The translations under genes and the position numbers were made by a program. Shown here in pieces: positions 6,440 to 13,875 of a DNA stretch of 18,088 nucleotides. The number at the start of each line of letters is the position of its first letter. The stretch's first letter is position 1. The DNA is from JAGTVB01 sp964624765 (GTDB taxonomy: Bacteria > Pseudomonadota > Gammaproteobacteria > HK1), in assembly GCA_964624765.1 (NCBI GenBank), contig CAZUZO010000064.1, positions 1-18,088 of the forward strand, given 5' to 3'. The notes below the pieces were generated by a model. That model did not search any database. It saw only the letters and a list, made by a program, of their open reading frames with translations, and was not told the DNA's origin.

Positions 6440-7372
6440 ATGTGGTTCAAGAATCTTCGCCTCTACCGTTTCACCACACCCTTTACGCTCTCTGCACTCG
6501 ATGTGGAGGAGCGCTTGGCTCAGTATCCATTCCGTCCCTGCGCCAAGATGGAGTTTGCTAGTTACGGTTGGGTACCACCGCTAGGGCGCAGCACACATGT
6601 GCTCTGCCATGCTGTCAATGGCTGTTTCTTGGTTTGTGCACGCAAGGACGAGAAAATTATGCCCGCCTCGCTGATCGCTGAGCTGCTCGCCGATAGAGTG
6701 GCGGAGATCGAGGAGCAAGAGATGCGCAGCGTTGTCCGCAAGGAGCGGGAGGCTCTGCGGGACGCGATCGTGGAAGGTCTGCTACCCCAGGCCCTTACGC
6801 GATCGAAACGCACCTACGCTTATATATCACCGCGTGATGGATGGCTGTTAGTCGATGCTACGAGCCTCGGTGTAGCGGAAGCGCTGCTGGGCTTGCTACG
6901 GCAGTCTCTAGGCAGCCTTTCCGTGGTACCTCCGGCAGTCCAAGAGGCCCCGGCCAAGGTTTTTACGGCTTGGCTAAAGGAAACCGCGCCGTCGGAGATA
7001 ACCCTTGGCAGTGAATGTGAGCTGCACGATCCCGCCGAAGAAGGGAGCGTCGTCCGCTGCCGACGCCAGGATCTCTTTGCCGAGGAGATCCAAGCCCACC
7101 TGGCAGCGGGGAAACAGGTCGTCAGGCTTGCCATCACTTGGCGGGAGCGCTTGGCTCTGATACTCGGAGAGGATCTGTCGGTCAAACGGTTGCGTTTCGA
7201 AGATGTGGTGCAAGAACAGCGAGAAAGCGTCGCAATGGATGACAAAGCGGCACAATTCGATGCCGATTTTGCCCTGATGACCTTGGAGCTTACAGCCTTC
7301 CTGCCGCAGCTAATGGGGCTATTTGGCGGGGAGGATGAGGCCGCCTACCAGGCCAGCGCTGCGGCCGCGTAA
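6440..7372 (+). CDS. rdgC: Recombination-associated protein RdgC
   Basis: RdgC is a ring-shaped dimer that binds double-stranded DNA without sequence preference and limits RecA-promoted recombination; it also affects pilin variation in Neisseria. It has 310 residues, against 303 in E. coli. It opens MWFKNLRLYRFTTPF, and the rest follows the family closely: GWVPPLG, VNGCFLVCARKDEKIMP, LLRQSLGSLSVVP, VVRCRRQDLFAEEIQAH, KRLRFEDVVQEQ and FDADFALMTLELTAFLPQL. GAGGGA at 6428-6433 with 6-nt spacing picks ATG 6440 over the upstream extension to 6380. It appears intact and monocistronic. The truncated defence-type run begins about 90-135 bp after its stop. Confidence 0.96.
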   Translation: MWFKNLRLYRFTTPFTLSALDVEERLAQYPFRPCAKMEFASYGWVPPLGRSTHVLCHAVNGCFLVCARKDEKIMPASLIAELLADRVAEIEEQEMRSVVRKEREALRDAIVEGLLPQALTRSKRTYAYISPRDGWLLVDATSLGVAEALLGLLRQSLGSLSVVPPAVQEAPAKVFTAWLKETAPSEITLGSECELHDPAEEGSVVRCRRQDLFAEEIQAHLAAGKQVVRLAITWRERLALILGEDLSVKRLRFEDVVQEQRESVAMDDKAAQFDADFALMTLELTAFLPQLMGLFGGEDEAAYQASAAAA

Positions 7373-7506
7373 CCTGTTGACATGTAATAAAAATAGTCGC
7401 AGTGAATTCGGCACATCCGACCGCCCTGCGCATACATCCCGCACGCTACCCCGCGTTTTAATGCACTGGCCGCCGGTGTTCCGGCAATCCTGGGGCTCTG
7501 ACGAGA

Positions 7507-8961
7507 GTGTTGGACCGTTTCCTGCGCGGCAGTGCGGAACAGGATTCGAGACTCGATGCGGCTTATCGGCAGCTTACAGATAACAGCGAACGCCTCGCCA
7601 AAGTCCGGGAGCAAAAGGATGAGGTCGAGCGGCAGATTGCGCAGCTACCGAGACTGGAGGAACAGGTACGGCAGTTCAAGGAACAAGGCCTGGACGAGCA
7701 ACTGAAACAGGTGCCGCTGCTCGAGAAGGAGCGGCAACTGGTTCCAAGCGTGTTGCAAGTGACCAATCGCCTCCGCAGTGGTCAACGCGGACTGGAGGAA
7801 TCGCTTCCCGATCTTGTCTTCCTCAGCGACCAAGCCCTCGATGGTTTGCCCCACGCTGATCTGCTGCGGCGTGGACGAGGGGTCTTGGAGACTTTAGACG
7901 CGACCTTGAGACAAAAGCTTGTCGAGATTGACAAGGCCGTCGGCGAAGCGGAGACGGCCCTTGGAACAGTGGTCGAAGAGCTGACCAAGGCGATGGAATC
8001 CGCCGAAAGCCAGCTCGAGAAAGAATTCGCCAAGCTTCCCGCTGTGGCTGGGAAGGATGGCAAGGAGGTGGGGCGCGCGTACCAACGGCTTCTTCGGGAG
8101 ATCGAGCAAGTAAAACCCGCACAGACCCAGCTGAAGACTGTAGACGCGCTGGTCGACAGGCTGGAACAGAACCGTCGCAATTTGCTGGGCGAGATCTCTG
8201 ACATTCGCAGTGCACGAACGGCCGCCAAGCAAAAGGCTGTAAAAGGTCTCAACAAGCGCTTGTCCGGCAAGTTGCGGATTACCCTGGTCCCAGACGGTCT
8301 TCGCCAGCCGCTACGCGACTTTCTGCAAGGGCTACCCGGTGTGGGTGAGCGCAAGACGGAATGGGTGGATGGGGCTCAGGATCTGACGATCCTGGGCTTG
8401 GTGTCTGCCATTAAAGACGGCAAGGATGCACTGCTCGGAAAAGGGTGGGGGTTGACGTCGGGCCTGGCCGAAACCCTGACCAAAATGACAGCCGGGCAGC
8501 TCTATCAGCTGGAAGGCATTGACCTGCAGGACCGCATCACGCTCGAACTCAATGTCTCCCATTCGGGCGAGCAATACAGACCGCTGGATCGCCTTTCCAC
8601 GGGCCAGCAGTGCACCGCGATCCTGCACCTTTTGCTCCTTGACAACCGAGACCCCCTTATCATGGATCAGCCAGAGGACAATCTGGATAACGCGTTTATT
8701 GCTGAGCGGATCGTTCAAGAACTGCGCGCAGCCAAGACGGAACGTCAGTTTTTGTTCGCTACGCACAACGCAAACATTCCGGTGTTTGGGGACGCAGAGT
8801 GGATTGGTGTCTGCTCGGCATCAGGGGACCGGGCCGAAATGCCGATCGACGCGCAAGGTTCCATCGACATCCCGGCGATTCGTGATCAGGTCGCGAGCAT
8901 CCTGGAGGGCGGCAAGGAGGCCTTCATGCAACGCAAAGAGAAATACGGGTACGACTACTGA
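7507..8961 (+). CDS. C-terminal half of a TrlF/SMC-like ATPase, 5'-truncated
   Basis: The 484 residues cover the coiled-coil and C-terminal ATPase lobe of a TrlF-type (PHP-domain plus SMC-like ATPase) protein. Residues about 15-250 are charged, Gln/Glu/Leu-rich coiled coil. Near 361-395 come the ABC signature-like LSTGQQ, then Walker B PLIMDQPED and D-loop NLDN; ATHN (H-loop) follows near 417. The tail ILEGGKEAFMQRKEKYGY is typical. Walker A and any N-terminal PHP nuclease domain are missing. The same frame is open only back to 7462 (stop at 7459-7461), and rdgC ends at 7372, so there is no room for the missing half. The GTG at 7507 has no ribosome site. I infer a decayed fragment, probably inactive alone. 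Its stop overlaps the next start (TGATG). Confidence 0.75.
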   Translation: MLDRFLRGSAEQDSRLDAAYRQLTDNSERLAKVREQKDEVERQIAQLPRLEEQVRQFKEQGLDEQLKQVPLLEKERQLVPSVLQVTNRLRSGQRGLEESLPDLVFLSDQALDGLPHADLLRRGRGVLETLDATLRQKLVEIDKAVGEAETALGTVVEELTKAMESAESQLEKEFAKLPAVAGKDGKEVGRAYQRLLREIEQVKPAQTQLKTVDALVDRLEQNRRNLLGEISDIRSARTAAKQKAVKGLNKRLSGKLRITLVPDGLRQPLRDFLQGLPGVGERKTEWVDGAQDLTILGLVSAIKDGKDALLGKGWGLTSGLAETLTKMTAGQLYQLEGIDLQDRITLELNVSHSGEQYRPLDRLSTGQQCTAILHLLLLDNRDPLIMDQPEDNLDNAFIAERIVQELRAAKTERQFLFATHNANIPVFGDAEWIGVCSASGDRAEMPIDAQGSIDIPAIRDQVASILEGGKEAFMQRKEKYGYDY

Positions 8962-10235
8962 TGACCAAATCCGAGCTGCTGGAGTTGATAGCCAATGGCG
9001 AGAACTCCGGGGTGGAGTTCAAGCGTGACGACCTTCGCCCGGAGCAATTGGCAAAAGAGGTCGTGGCGCTCGCTAATTTTCAGGGCGGTCGCATCCTGCT
9101 GGGGGTTGATGATGACGGCACGATTACCGGCGTACAGCGAGCCGATCTCGAGCACTGGGTAATGGACACGGTGTTCGGCCGATATGTTCATCCCATGATC
9201 ATCCCCTTCTACGCAGAGGTGCAGATTGACGAGCAGCATCGGGTCGCGGGGATTACCGTTAGCCAGGGCGCCACCAAACCGTATGTCCTCCGGAGCCAGG
9301 ATCGCGAAGACATCTATATCCGGGTTGGTAGCACGTCCCGGTTGGCGACACGCGAGCAACAGGCGCGGCTGTATGCGCTGGGCGGCATGCTACATGCGGA
9401 ACTGCTGCCGGTGTCGGGCAGTGGTCTGGCGGATCTCAGCCTGGACCGATTGAAGGATTATCTGTCTACAGTCGTGCGCGACAAGATTCTCCCTACGAGC
9501 GATGAGGAATGGCGAGATCGCTTGCTCGAGCTGGGCTTCATGGTAGAACGCGAAGATGTCCCTGCGATTTGCACGATCGCCGGCCTTGTTCTTTTCGGCC
9601 ACACGCCGCGGCGACTGCTTCATCAGCCAGGTGTCCGTTGGATGGCTTTCGAAGGTGAAGACAAGAGTTATAAGGCGCTGGATGACAGGTTGATTGATGG
9701 GCCTATGGTTGCGCTGAGACAAGTGTCTGCGGGTGGCGGTAGCGACATTGCAGAAAACGGATTGCTTGAGAATTTGATCGAAGCCATGCGGCCATTTGTC
9801 TCGGAGGAGGCAGCCGAGGTAGATGCCTCCTTGCGCCGGGAGCGACATTGGCTGTATCCGGTGGAGGCGCTACGCGAAGCGCTCGTGAATGCGTTCGCCC
9901 ACCGCGACTGGACGCGCAACGAGGAGATCGAGATCGCGCGGTACGCGGATCGTCTGGAGGTGCTGAGCCCAGGTGCACTGCAGAACTCGATGACGGTCGA
10001 GAAGATGGTCGCGGGCCAGCGTTCCCCACGAAATCCACTAATCGTTGAGGTCCTGAGAGATTACGGCTACGTCGACGCGAGAGGCATGGGGGTTCGCCAC
10101 AAAATCATTCCTCTTTTAAAAGAGCAAAACGGTGTGGAGCCGGAATTTGTCGCCACGGAAGATTATCTGAGGGTTGTCATGCGTAGAGGGAGCGGCGGAC
10201 GGGGGATCCACGAGGGTGGCGGCAGTGTTCGATGA
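8961..10235 (+). CDS. AlbA_2-domain ATP-binding protein (AlbA_2 + GHKL-type ATPase)
   Basis: This 424-residue protein has an N-terminal AlbA_2 (Schlafen-like, divergent AAA-4) domain at about 10-130, with SGVEFKRD, ALANFQGGRILLGVDDDGTITGV and YIRVGSTSRLAT. A linker and winged-helix-like region follow. The C-terminal GHKL/HATPase-type module has N-box EALREALVNAFAHRDW (302-317), LEVLSPG (332-338) and the glycine loop DARGMGV (372-378). Such proteins are often labelled putative RecG-like helicase or transcriptional regulator and recur in type I restriction and other defence loci; their activity is not established. The ATG overlaps the stop of the TrlF-like fragment, and the 3' end overlaps the next gene by 11 nt, implying one transcript with coupled translation. 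It looks full length. Confidence 0.85.
   Translation: MTKSELLELIANGENSGVEFKRDDLRPEQLAKEVVALANFQGGRILLGVDDDGTITGVQRADLEHWVMDTVFGRYVHPMIIPFYAEVQIDEQHRVAGITVSQGATKPYVLRSQDREDIYIRVGSTSRLATREQQARLYALGGMLHAELLPVSGSGLADLSLDRLKDYLSTVVRDKILPTSDEEWRDRLLELGFMVEREDVPAICTIAGLVLFGHTPRRLLHQPGVRWMAFEGEDKSYKALDDRLIDGPMVALRQVSAGGGSDIAENGLLENLIEAMRPFVSEEAAEVDASLRRERHWLYPVEALREALVNAFAHRDWTRNEEIEIARYADRLEVLSPGALQNSMTVEKMVAGQRSPRNPLIVEVLRDYGYVDARGMGVRHKIIPLLKEQNGVEPEFVATEDYLRVVMRRGSGGRGIHEGGGSVR
10212..10216 (+). promoter_or_regulatory. Shine-Dalgarno site for the second AlbA_2 gene
   Basis: GAGGG inside the end of the preceding gene lies 8 nt before GTG 10225. It favours this start over TTG 10174, which has no comparable site. 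Confidence 0.45.
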
Positions 10236-11490
10236 TTCAAACGAATTGTTGGACAAGATCGGCCTCGGTGAGGACTCCTCGCTGGAGTTGAAGGAAGTAC
10301 GCTTCAGCGGCAATCGCCTGACCGCCCCGCATCGGGACGGACTCGCCGATGAACTGGTCGCGTTCGCCAATGCGCGGGGTGGTGTCTGTGTACTTGGGGT
10401 GGAAGATGGGTCTCGGAAGATCATCGGGATTCCCGAAGAACGTCTGGATAGGGTCGAGGCGCTGGTGCGCGAGGTCTGCAATGATTCCATCGATCCACCG
10501 CTCTATGCGCATATCGAGCGCCTACGCCTGCCGGATGCGGGGGGCAATCGAGTGCCGATCATCAAGATCGACGTACCGCGCAGCCTGTTCGTCCACCGCG
10601 GGCCAGGTGGCTACCTGCAACGTTTGGGAAGCTCGCGGAGGGTTCTGACATCGGAGCAGCTCGCGCGCCTGTTTCAGCAGCGCAGCCAGACCGGACTGAT
10701 CCGGTTCGATGAGCAGGTGGTCGGCACGGCGACGCTCGACGATCTGAAGTCAGCCTTGTGGCAGCGCTTTTTCGATCGCCCGTCGCAAGACAGCCGGGAA
10801 ATCCGCCTAAGCAAACTGGGGCTGGCGCGGCGGGACGAGGCCGGTGTCTGGCGTCCCACCGTGAGCGGCGTGCTGGTTGCCACTGAGGAGCCGCGTGACT
10901 GGCTGCCCAACGCCTTCATTCAGGCGGTGGCCTACCGCGGGACCACGACCGTGCCGGAAGGCCCATCCGACCTGTATCAACTGGACGCTAAGGACATCAG
11001 CGGTCCGGCAGATGCACAGGTGATCGAGAACTGCCGGTTCGTGCTGCGGAACATGCGGGTGGCGGCGACGAAGGGGCCCGGGCGGCGGGATCTCCCGCAG
11101 TTTGATATGCCCGCCGTCTTCGAGGCCGTCGTCAATGCGGTTGCACACCGGGATTATTCGATCCACGGTTCGAAGATCCACCTACGCCTGTTTGCCGACC
11201 GCATGGAGCTGTACTCCCCCGGCGCGCCTCCCAACAGCTTGGATATCGACAGCCTCCCTTTCCGGCAGGCCGCCCGTAACGAGACCCTGACCAGCATGCT
11301 GGCGCGCTGTGCGATTCCCGAGGGGCTGGACTGGCTGAAAACAGACCGGCAAACGCTGATGGACAAGCGCGGTGAGGGCGTCCGCATCATTCTCGACAGC
11401 GGTCAACGGCTCTCCGGGAGGACGCCGGAGTATCGGCTGATCGGGGATGCGGAGTTGTTGCTCACAATATACGGGGCGTCGCTATCGTGA
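10225..11490 (+). CDS. Second AlbA_2-domain ATP-binding protein, different subfamily
   Basis: This 421-residue protein has the same two-part layout as its upstream neighbour but is clearly diverged from it. The AlbA_2 domain at about 15-140 has ELLDKIGLGEDSSLELKEV, LADELVAFANARGGVCVLGV and FVHRGPGGYLQRLGSSRRVL. The GHKL-type module has N-box FEAVVNAVAHRDYS near 298-311, MELYSPGAPPN and KRGEGVRIIL near 381. The start is assigned to GTG 10225: GAGGG at 10212-10216 is 8 nt upstream and family members begin FDDS-x-ELL. A TTG at 10174 would give a longer form overlapping the preceding gene by 62 nt. Its GTGA overlap with the Fic gene is consistent with the AlbA_2-plus-Fic pairing I recall from proteobacterial genomes. 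Confidence 0.85.
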   Translation: MFDDSNELLDKIGLGEDSSLELKEVRFSGNRLTAPHRDGLADELVAFANARGGVCVLGVEDGSRKIIGIPEERLDRVEALVREVCNDSIDPPLYAHIERLRLPDAGGNRVPIIKIDVPRSLFVHRGPGGYLQRLGSSRRVLTSEQLARLFQQRSQTGLIRFDEQVVGTATLDDLKSALWQRFFDRPSQDSREIRLSKLGLARRDEAGVWRPTVSGVLVATEEPRDWLPNAFIQAVAYRGTTTVPEGPSDLYQLDAKDISGPADAQVIENCRFVLRNMRVAATKGPGRRDLPQFDMPAVFEAVVNAVAHRDYSIHGSKIHLRLFADRMELYSPGAPPNSLDIDSLPFRQAARNETLTSMLARCAIPEGLDWLKTDRQTLMDKRGEGVRIILDSGQRLSGRTPEYRLIGDAELLLTIYGASLS

Positions 11491-11993
11491 CGTCTTTCCA
11501 GAGCGGGCTCGTGGAATCCCTGCCGATCAGCCATCGGCTGTTGCGCATCGTCCGCGAGATCAGTGAATACAAGGGTAGGCAGGATCTCTACAAGAGCCAG
11601 TCGCCGCAGGTGATCGAGACCCTGCGCCAGGTCGCGATGATTCAGAGCACGGAATCGTCTAACCGTATCGAGGGGGTGACGGCGCCGCCGGAACGCATCC
11701 GCGCACTCGTGGCGCAGCAAACCACGGCGCAGAACCGCTCGGAGCAGGAGATCGCCGGTTGCCGCGATGTGTTGGGCACCATTCATGCGACTGGCGCAGA
11801 TATACCGTTCAGTGCAAACATCGTGCTGCAACTGCATCGGGACCTGTACCAATTCCTGTCGGGCGAGGGCGGACATTGGAAGCCGACGGACCACGAGACC
11901 ATCGAGGCAGGACGGTCGGCTGGCGTGCCTGGGCCGGGGCCCGAACGCCCGCTGGCGCAGGATTGGCTAAGGTACCGAATATATGCGTACTGA
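11487..11993 (+). CDS. Fic-family protein, N-terminal fragment lacking the catalytic core
   Basis: Fic proteins transfer AMP or other groups to target hydroxyls. This frame gives 168 residues. The N-terminal part matches the family: ISHRLLRIVREISEYKG, then the auto-inhibitory helix motif S-x-x-x-E-G in SSNRIEG (Ser58, Glu62, Gly63), EIAGCRDVLGTIH, and IVLQLHRDLYQFLSGEGGHW up to about residue 131. After about 140 the sequence no longer looks like Fic. The catalytic loop HPFxxGNGRxxR and all downstream helices are absent. The frame stops at 11991-11993, just before the IS end at 11997. The missing part is not found beyond the IS, where typA begins, so it has been deleted. The start is GTG 11487, overlapping the previous stop. 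Confidence 0.8.
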   Translation: MTSFQSGLVESLPISHRLLRIVREISEYKGRQDLYKSQSPQVIETLRQVAMIQSTESSNRIEGVTAPPERIRALVAQQTTAQNRSEQEIAGCRDVLGTIHATGADIPFSANIVLQLHRDLYQFLSGEGGHWKPTDHETIEAGRSAGVPGPGPERPLAQDWLRYRIYAY

Positions 11994-11996
11994 ACT

Positions 11997-13806
11997 CTCA
12001 CGGTTCGCTCAAATTGAGAGCTGGTTTTAGAAAATGCTGAGTCAGTCGCACGTATATATCAGCGGACAAGCCGAGCAGTTTCAGCAAGCGTTGATGCAGA
12101 TGACTCAGCGGCGACAACAGCGCTCGCACCTGCCCAGCGATCTCCACGACAGTCAAGCTGATGCCTTGAAATGCCCGCAAGATCAATTCTGCTGTCGGGG
12201 AGGCCGTCGTGCGCGTGGCCTGACCTGGATAGAGTCCTGCGACCTTGCTTTGCGCTTTCTCCAACTGCCTCCGGACGACAAATTCCACCAAGATTAACAG
12301 CCTCAAGGCCAGGCTCAACAACCGGATCAAACCCTCCACCCGGGTCTCGGTTTGCACAAACAGCGGCGTCAGCGACAAGGCCTTACCTTTGAGGCGCCCG
12401 AAACACCGTTCAATCAAATACTGCCCCCGATAAGCCATGATCACGGCCACCCGTGCCAGTATCCCATGATGGGTCGCATAGACACGCCACCCCAGCCGCT
12501 GCTTGGCTTCTTCGACGGCCTGAGGCTCGATTTGCGCACTTATCGTGCTCCGGCTCTCGAGTCTGATCTCGGCCTCACGCGCGCCATACTTTCGTTTAGT
12601 CGTTTGCCTCGTCGTGGTCTCGGTTTCGATCTTGACCATTCCTGCGACGCGACGGCGCTCCATGATCTGATGGGCGGCCAGTTTCAATTCCTCGACCTCA
12701 AGGATTTTCTTACCTTGTTTGCGTTCATTAAGGTGGCCTATTTCAGCCACCGCCTGCCTAAGCCGCTTGTCGAGGTGCTCAGCTTGACGCGCAGCATGCG
12801 CCACCGAGCGCACCACCAGCCGCCGCTCCTGCCACTGCACCGGTTGGCCGTCCACCTCGGCCTCGAGCTCGACACGCACCTCATAGCCTTCGGCGATTAG
12901 CCGCGGTTGTTCTTGCGTTTCCATCCCCGGATGATAGACCGGTTCAAGTTCTTGCGCGCTGTTGACGACCGGCAACACCCACTTTTCCAGTTCCTCGGCG
13001 GGCATCTGTTTGCCGTCCAAGGGACACACATAATAATCCCCACTCTGGGCGACCAAGGCGCGCGTCTGCAGCGCCCCCATCTTACAGTCACCGATGTCAG
13101 TCTTGCCGCCCGCCCCAAGCGTTTGCTGCACCCGCTTGATCTCAGGCACATACAACGGGTCATCGGCACACCTCCCACTGACCACCGTCGTTGTCAGTGG
13201 CAATCCCAATGGGTCGAGCGCCGAGAGACTGATCTTGACTTGGGGTAAATCGGGCCGATGGTCATGGCTCAGACCAAACTGAAACAACCCCCTCTCGCTC
13301 ACCCCTGCATAGGTCTTGGCCGAGGTGCTATCGATCCGGATCCGATCGTGTTCGAACTCATAGACGCGCAGCACCACACCATTGAGTGCGGTTTCAAATT
13401 CGCCCCACGTCTCTGCCTCAGAAAACCTGTCAAGCATAGCTGCCAGCCGATCATCGCTGAAGTCCAGCGGCCGAATGCCCTTGCCCAAACAGGCCCTCAG
13501 CGTATCGAGATGTTCTTCCACCCAGGGCTGAACATGCGAGAGACAGTGATCGCCCTGCGAAGCAACAAAGGTCAACCACACGGCGACCACTTCGCCAAAG
13601 CTCAATTCGCCCTTCTAGTGGCCATGGGTCGGAAAAAACTGATCGAGGAGGGCCGAAACTTGCGTTTTTTGCACTTCAGCCAACAACACCGGGATGTCGT
13701 CGACTCGTTCGACTTTAATCAGGCGGATCATCTTGTCAATCATTCGTCAAGATTACCCGACGTTTTCAGTTCTCAGAAGTCGCTTTTGGTTGAAGCGAAC
13801 TATGAG
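11997..13806 (-). mobile_element. IS1634-family insertion sequence
   Basis: The element is bounded by imperfect inverted ends: 11997-12021 against the reverse complement of 13782-13806, 11 of the first 13 positions identical and 17 of 25 overall, with shared CTCA and GTTCGCT blocks. This gives about 1.81 kb, a normal IS1634-family size. The transposase occupies nearly the whole length on the minus strand, and its stop codon lies inside the left inverted end. I find no 5-6 bp target duplication: the flanks are TGAACT on the left and GCCAAT on the right. That fits a deletion next to the element or recombination between copies. The boundaries are my inference from the inverted ends; a second weaker inverted pair (11982-11994 / 13765-13777) is an alternative. 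Confidence 0.7.
11998..13743 (-). pseudogene. IS1634-family transposase with internal amber codon
   Basis: This is a DDE transposase. From ATG 13743 it reads MIDKMIRLIKVERVDDIPVL and on to FFPTHGH, then hits TAG at 13617-13615, and resumes in the same frame as KGELSFGEVVAVWLTFV through to the stop at 11998. Relatives have Trp at the stop position (THGNWQG-type sequence), so a single TGG-to-TAG change explains it. The downstream open part (from TTG 13605, 535 residues) keeps the catalytic features: Asp in RIRIDSTSAKTY, Asp in IGDCKM, and the Y-R-x4-I-E-R-x-F-x-R-L-K segment near residue 395. A shortened product is possible but would lack about 45 N-terminal residues. Activity is doubtful unless the amber codon is read through. 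Confidence 0.85.
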
Positions 13807-13875
13807 GCCAATTCCCGGGTTCACGGCTTTAGATGCGGGTAGCGGGAAGCGCCTACGAGAACCCCTTGCTGCTGG

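Noticed and set aside
7377..7382. TTGACA just after rdgC as a -35 box for the following genes
   Set aside because: No acceptable -10 hexamer is found 16-18 nt downstream.
7782..8354. Long minus-strand frames opposite the TrlF-like coiled coil
   Set aside because: They are compositionally biased (Ser/Arg-rich) and are antisense shadows of a Glu/Lys/Gln-rich coiled-coil gene.
12016..12036. Resemblance of the IS subterminal sequence (AGAGCTGGTTTTAGAAAATG) to the family A repeat ends
   Set aside because: The match needs gaps, lies inside transposase coding sequence about 20 bp from the IS tip rather than at it, and the true IS ends do not match the repeat ends, so I do not claim the IS mobilises the repeat.
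12352..12900. Plus-strand frames opposite the IS transposase (also 13258-13842)
   Set aside because: They mirror the transposase codons, have no recognisable domains, and the IS family is not known to need a second gene on the other strand.
11982..13777. Alternative IS boundaries using the pair 11982-11994 / 13765-13777 (10 of 13 matches)
   Set aside because: The pair at 11997 / 13806 is longer and better matched (17 of 25, 11 of the first 13); the alternative also gives no target duplication.
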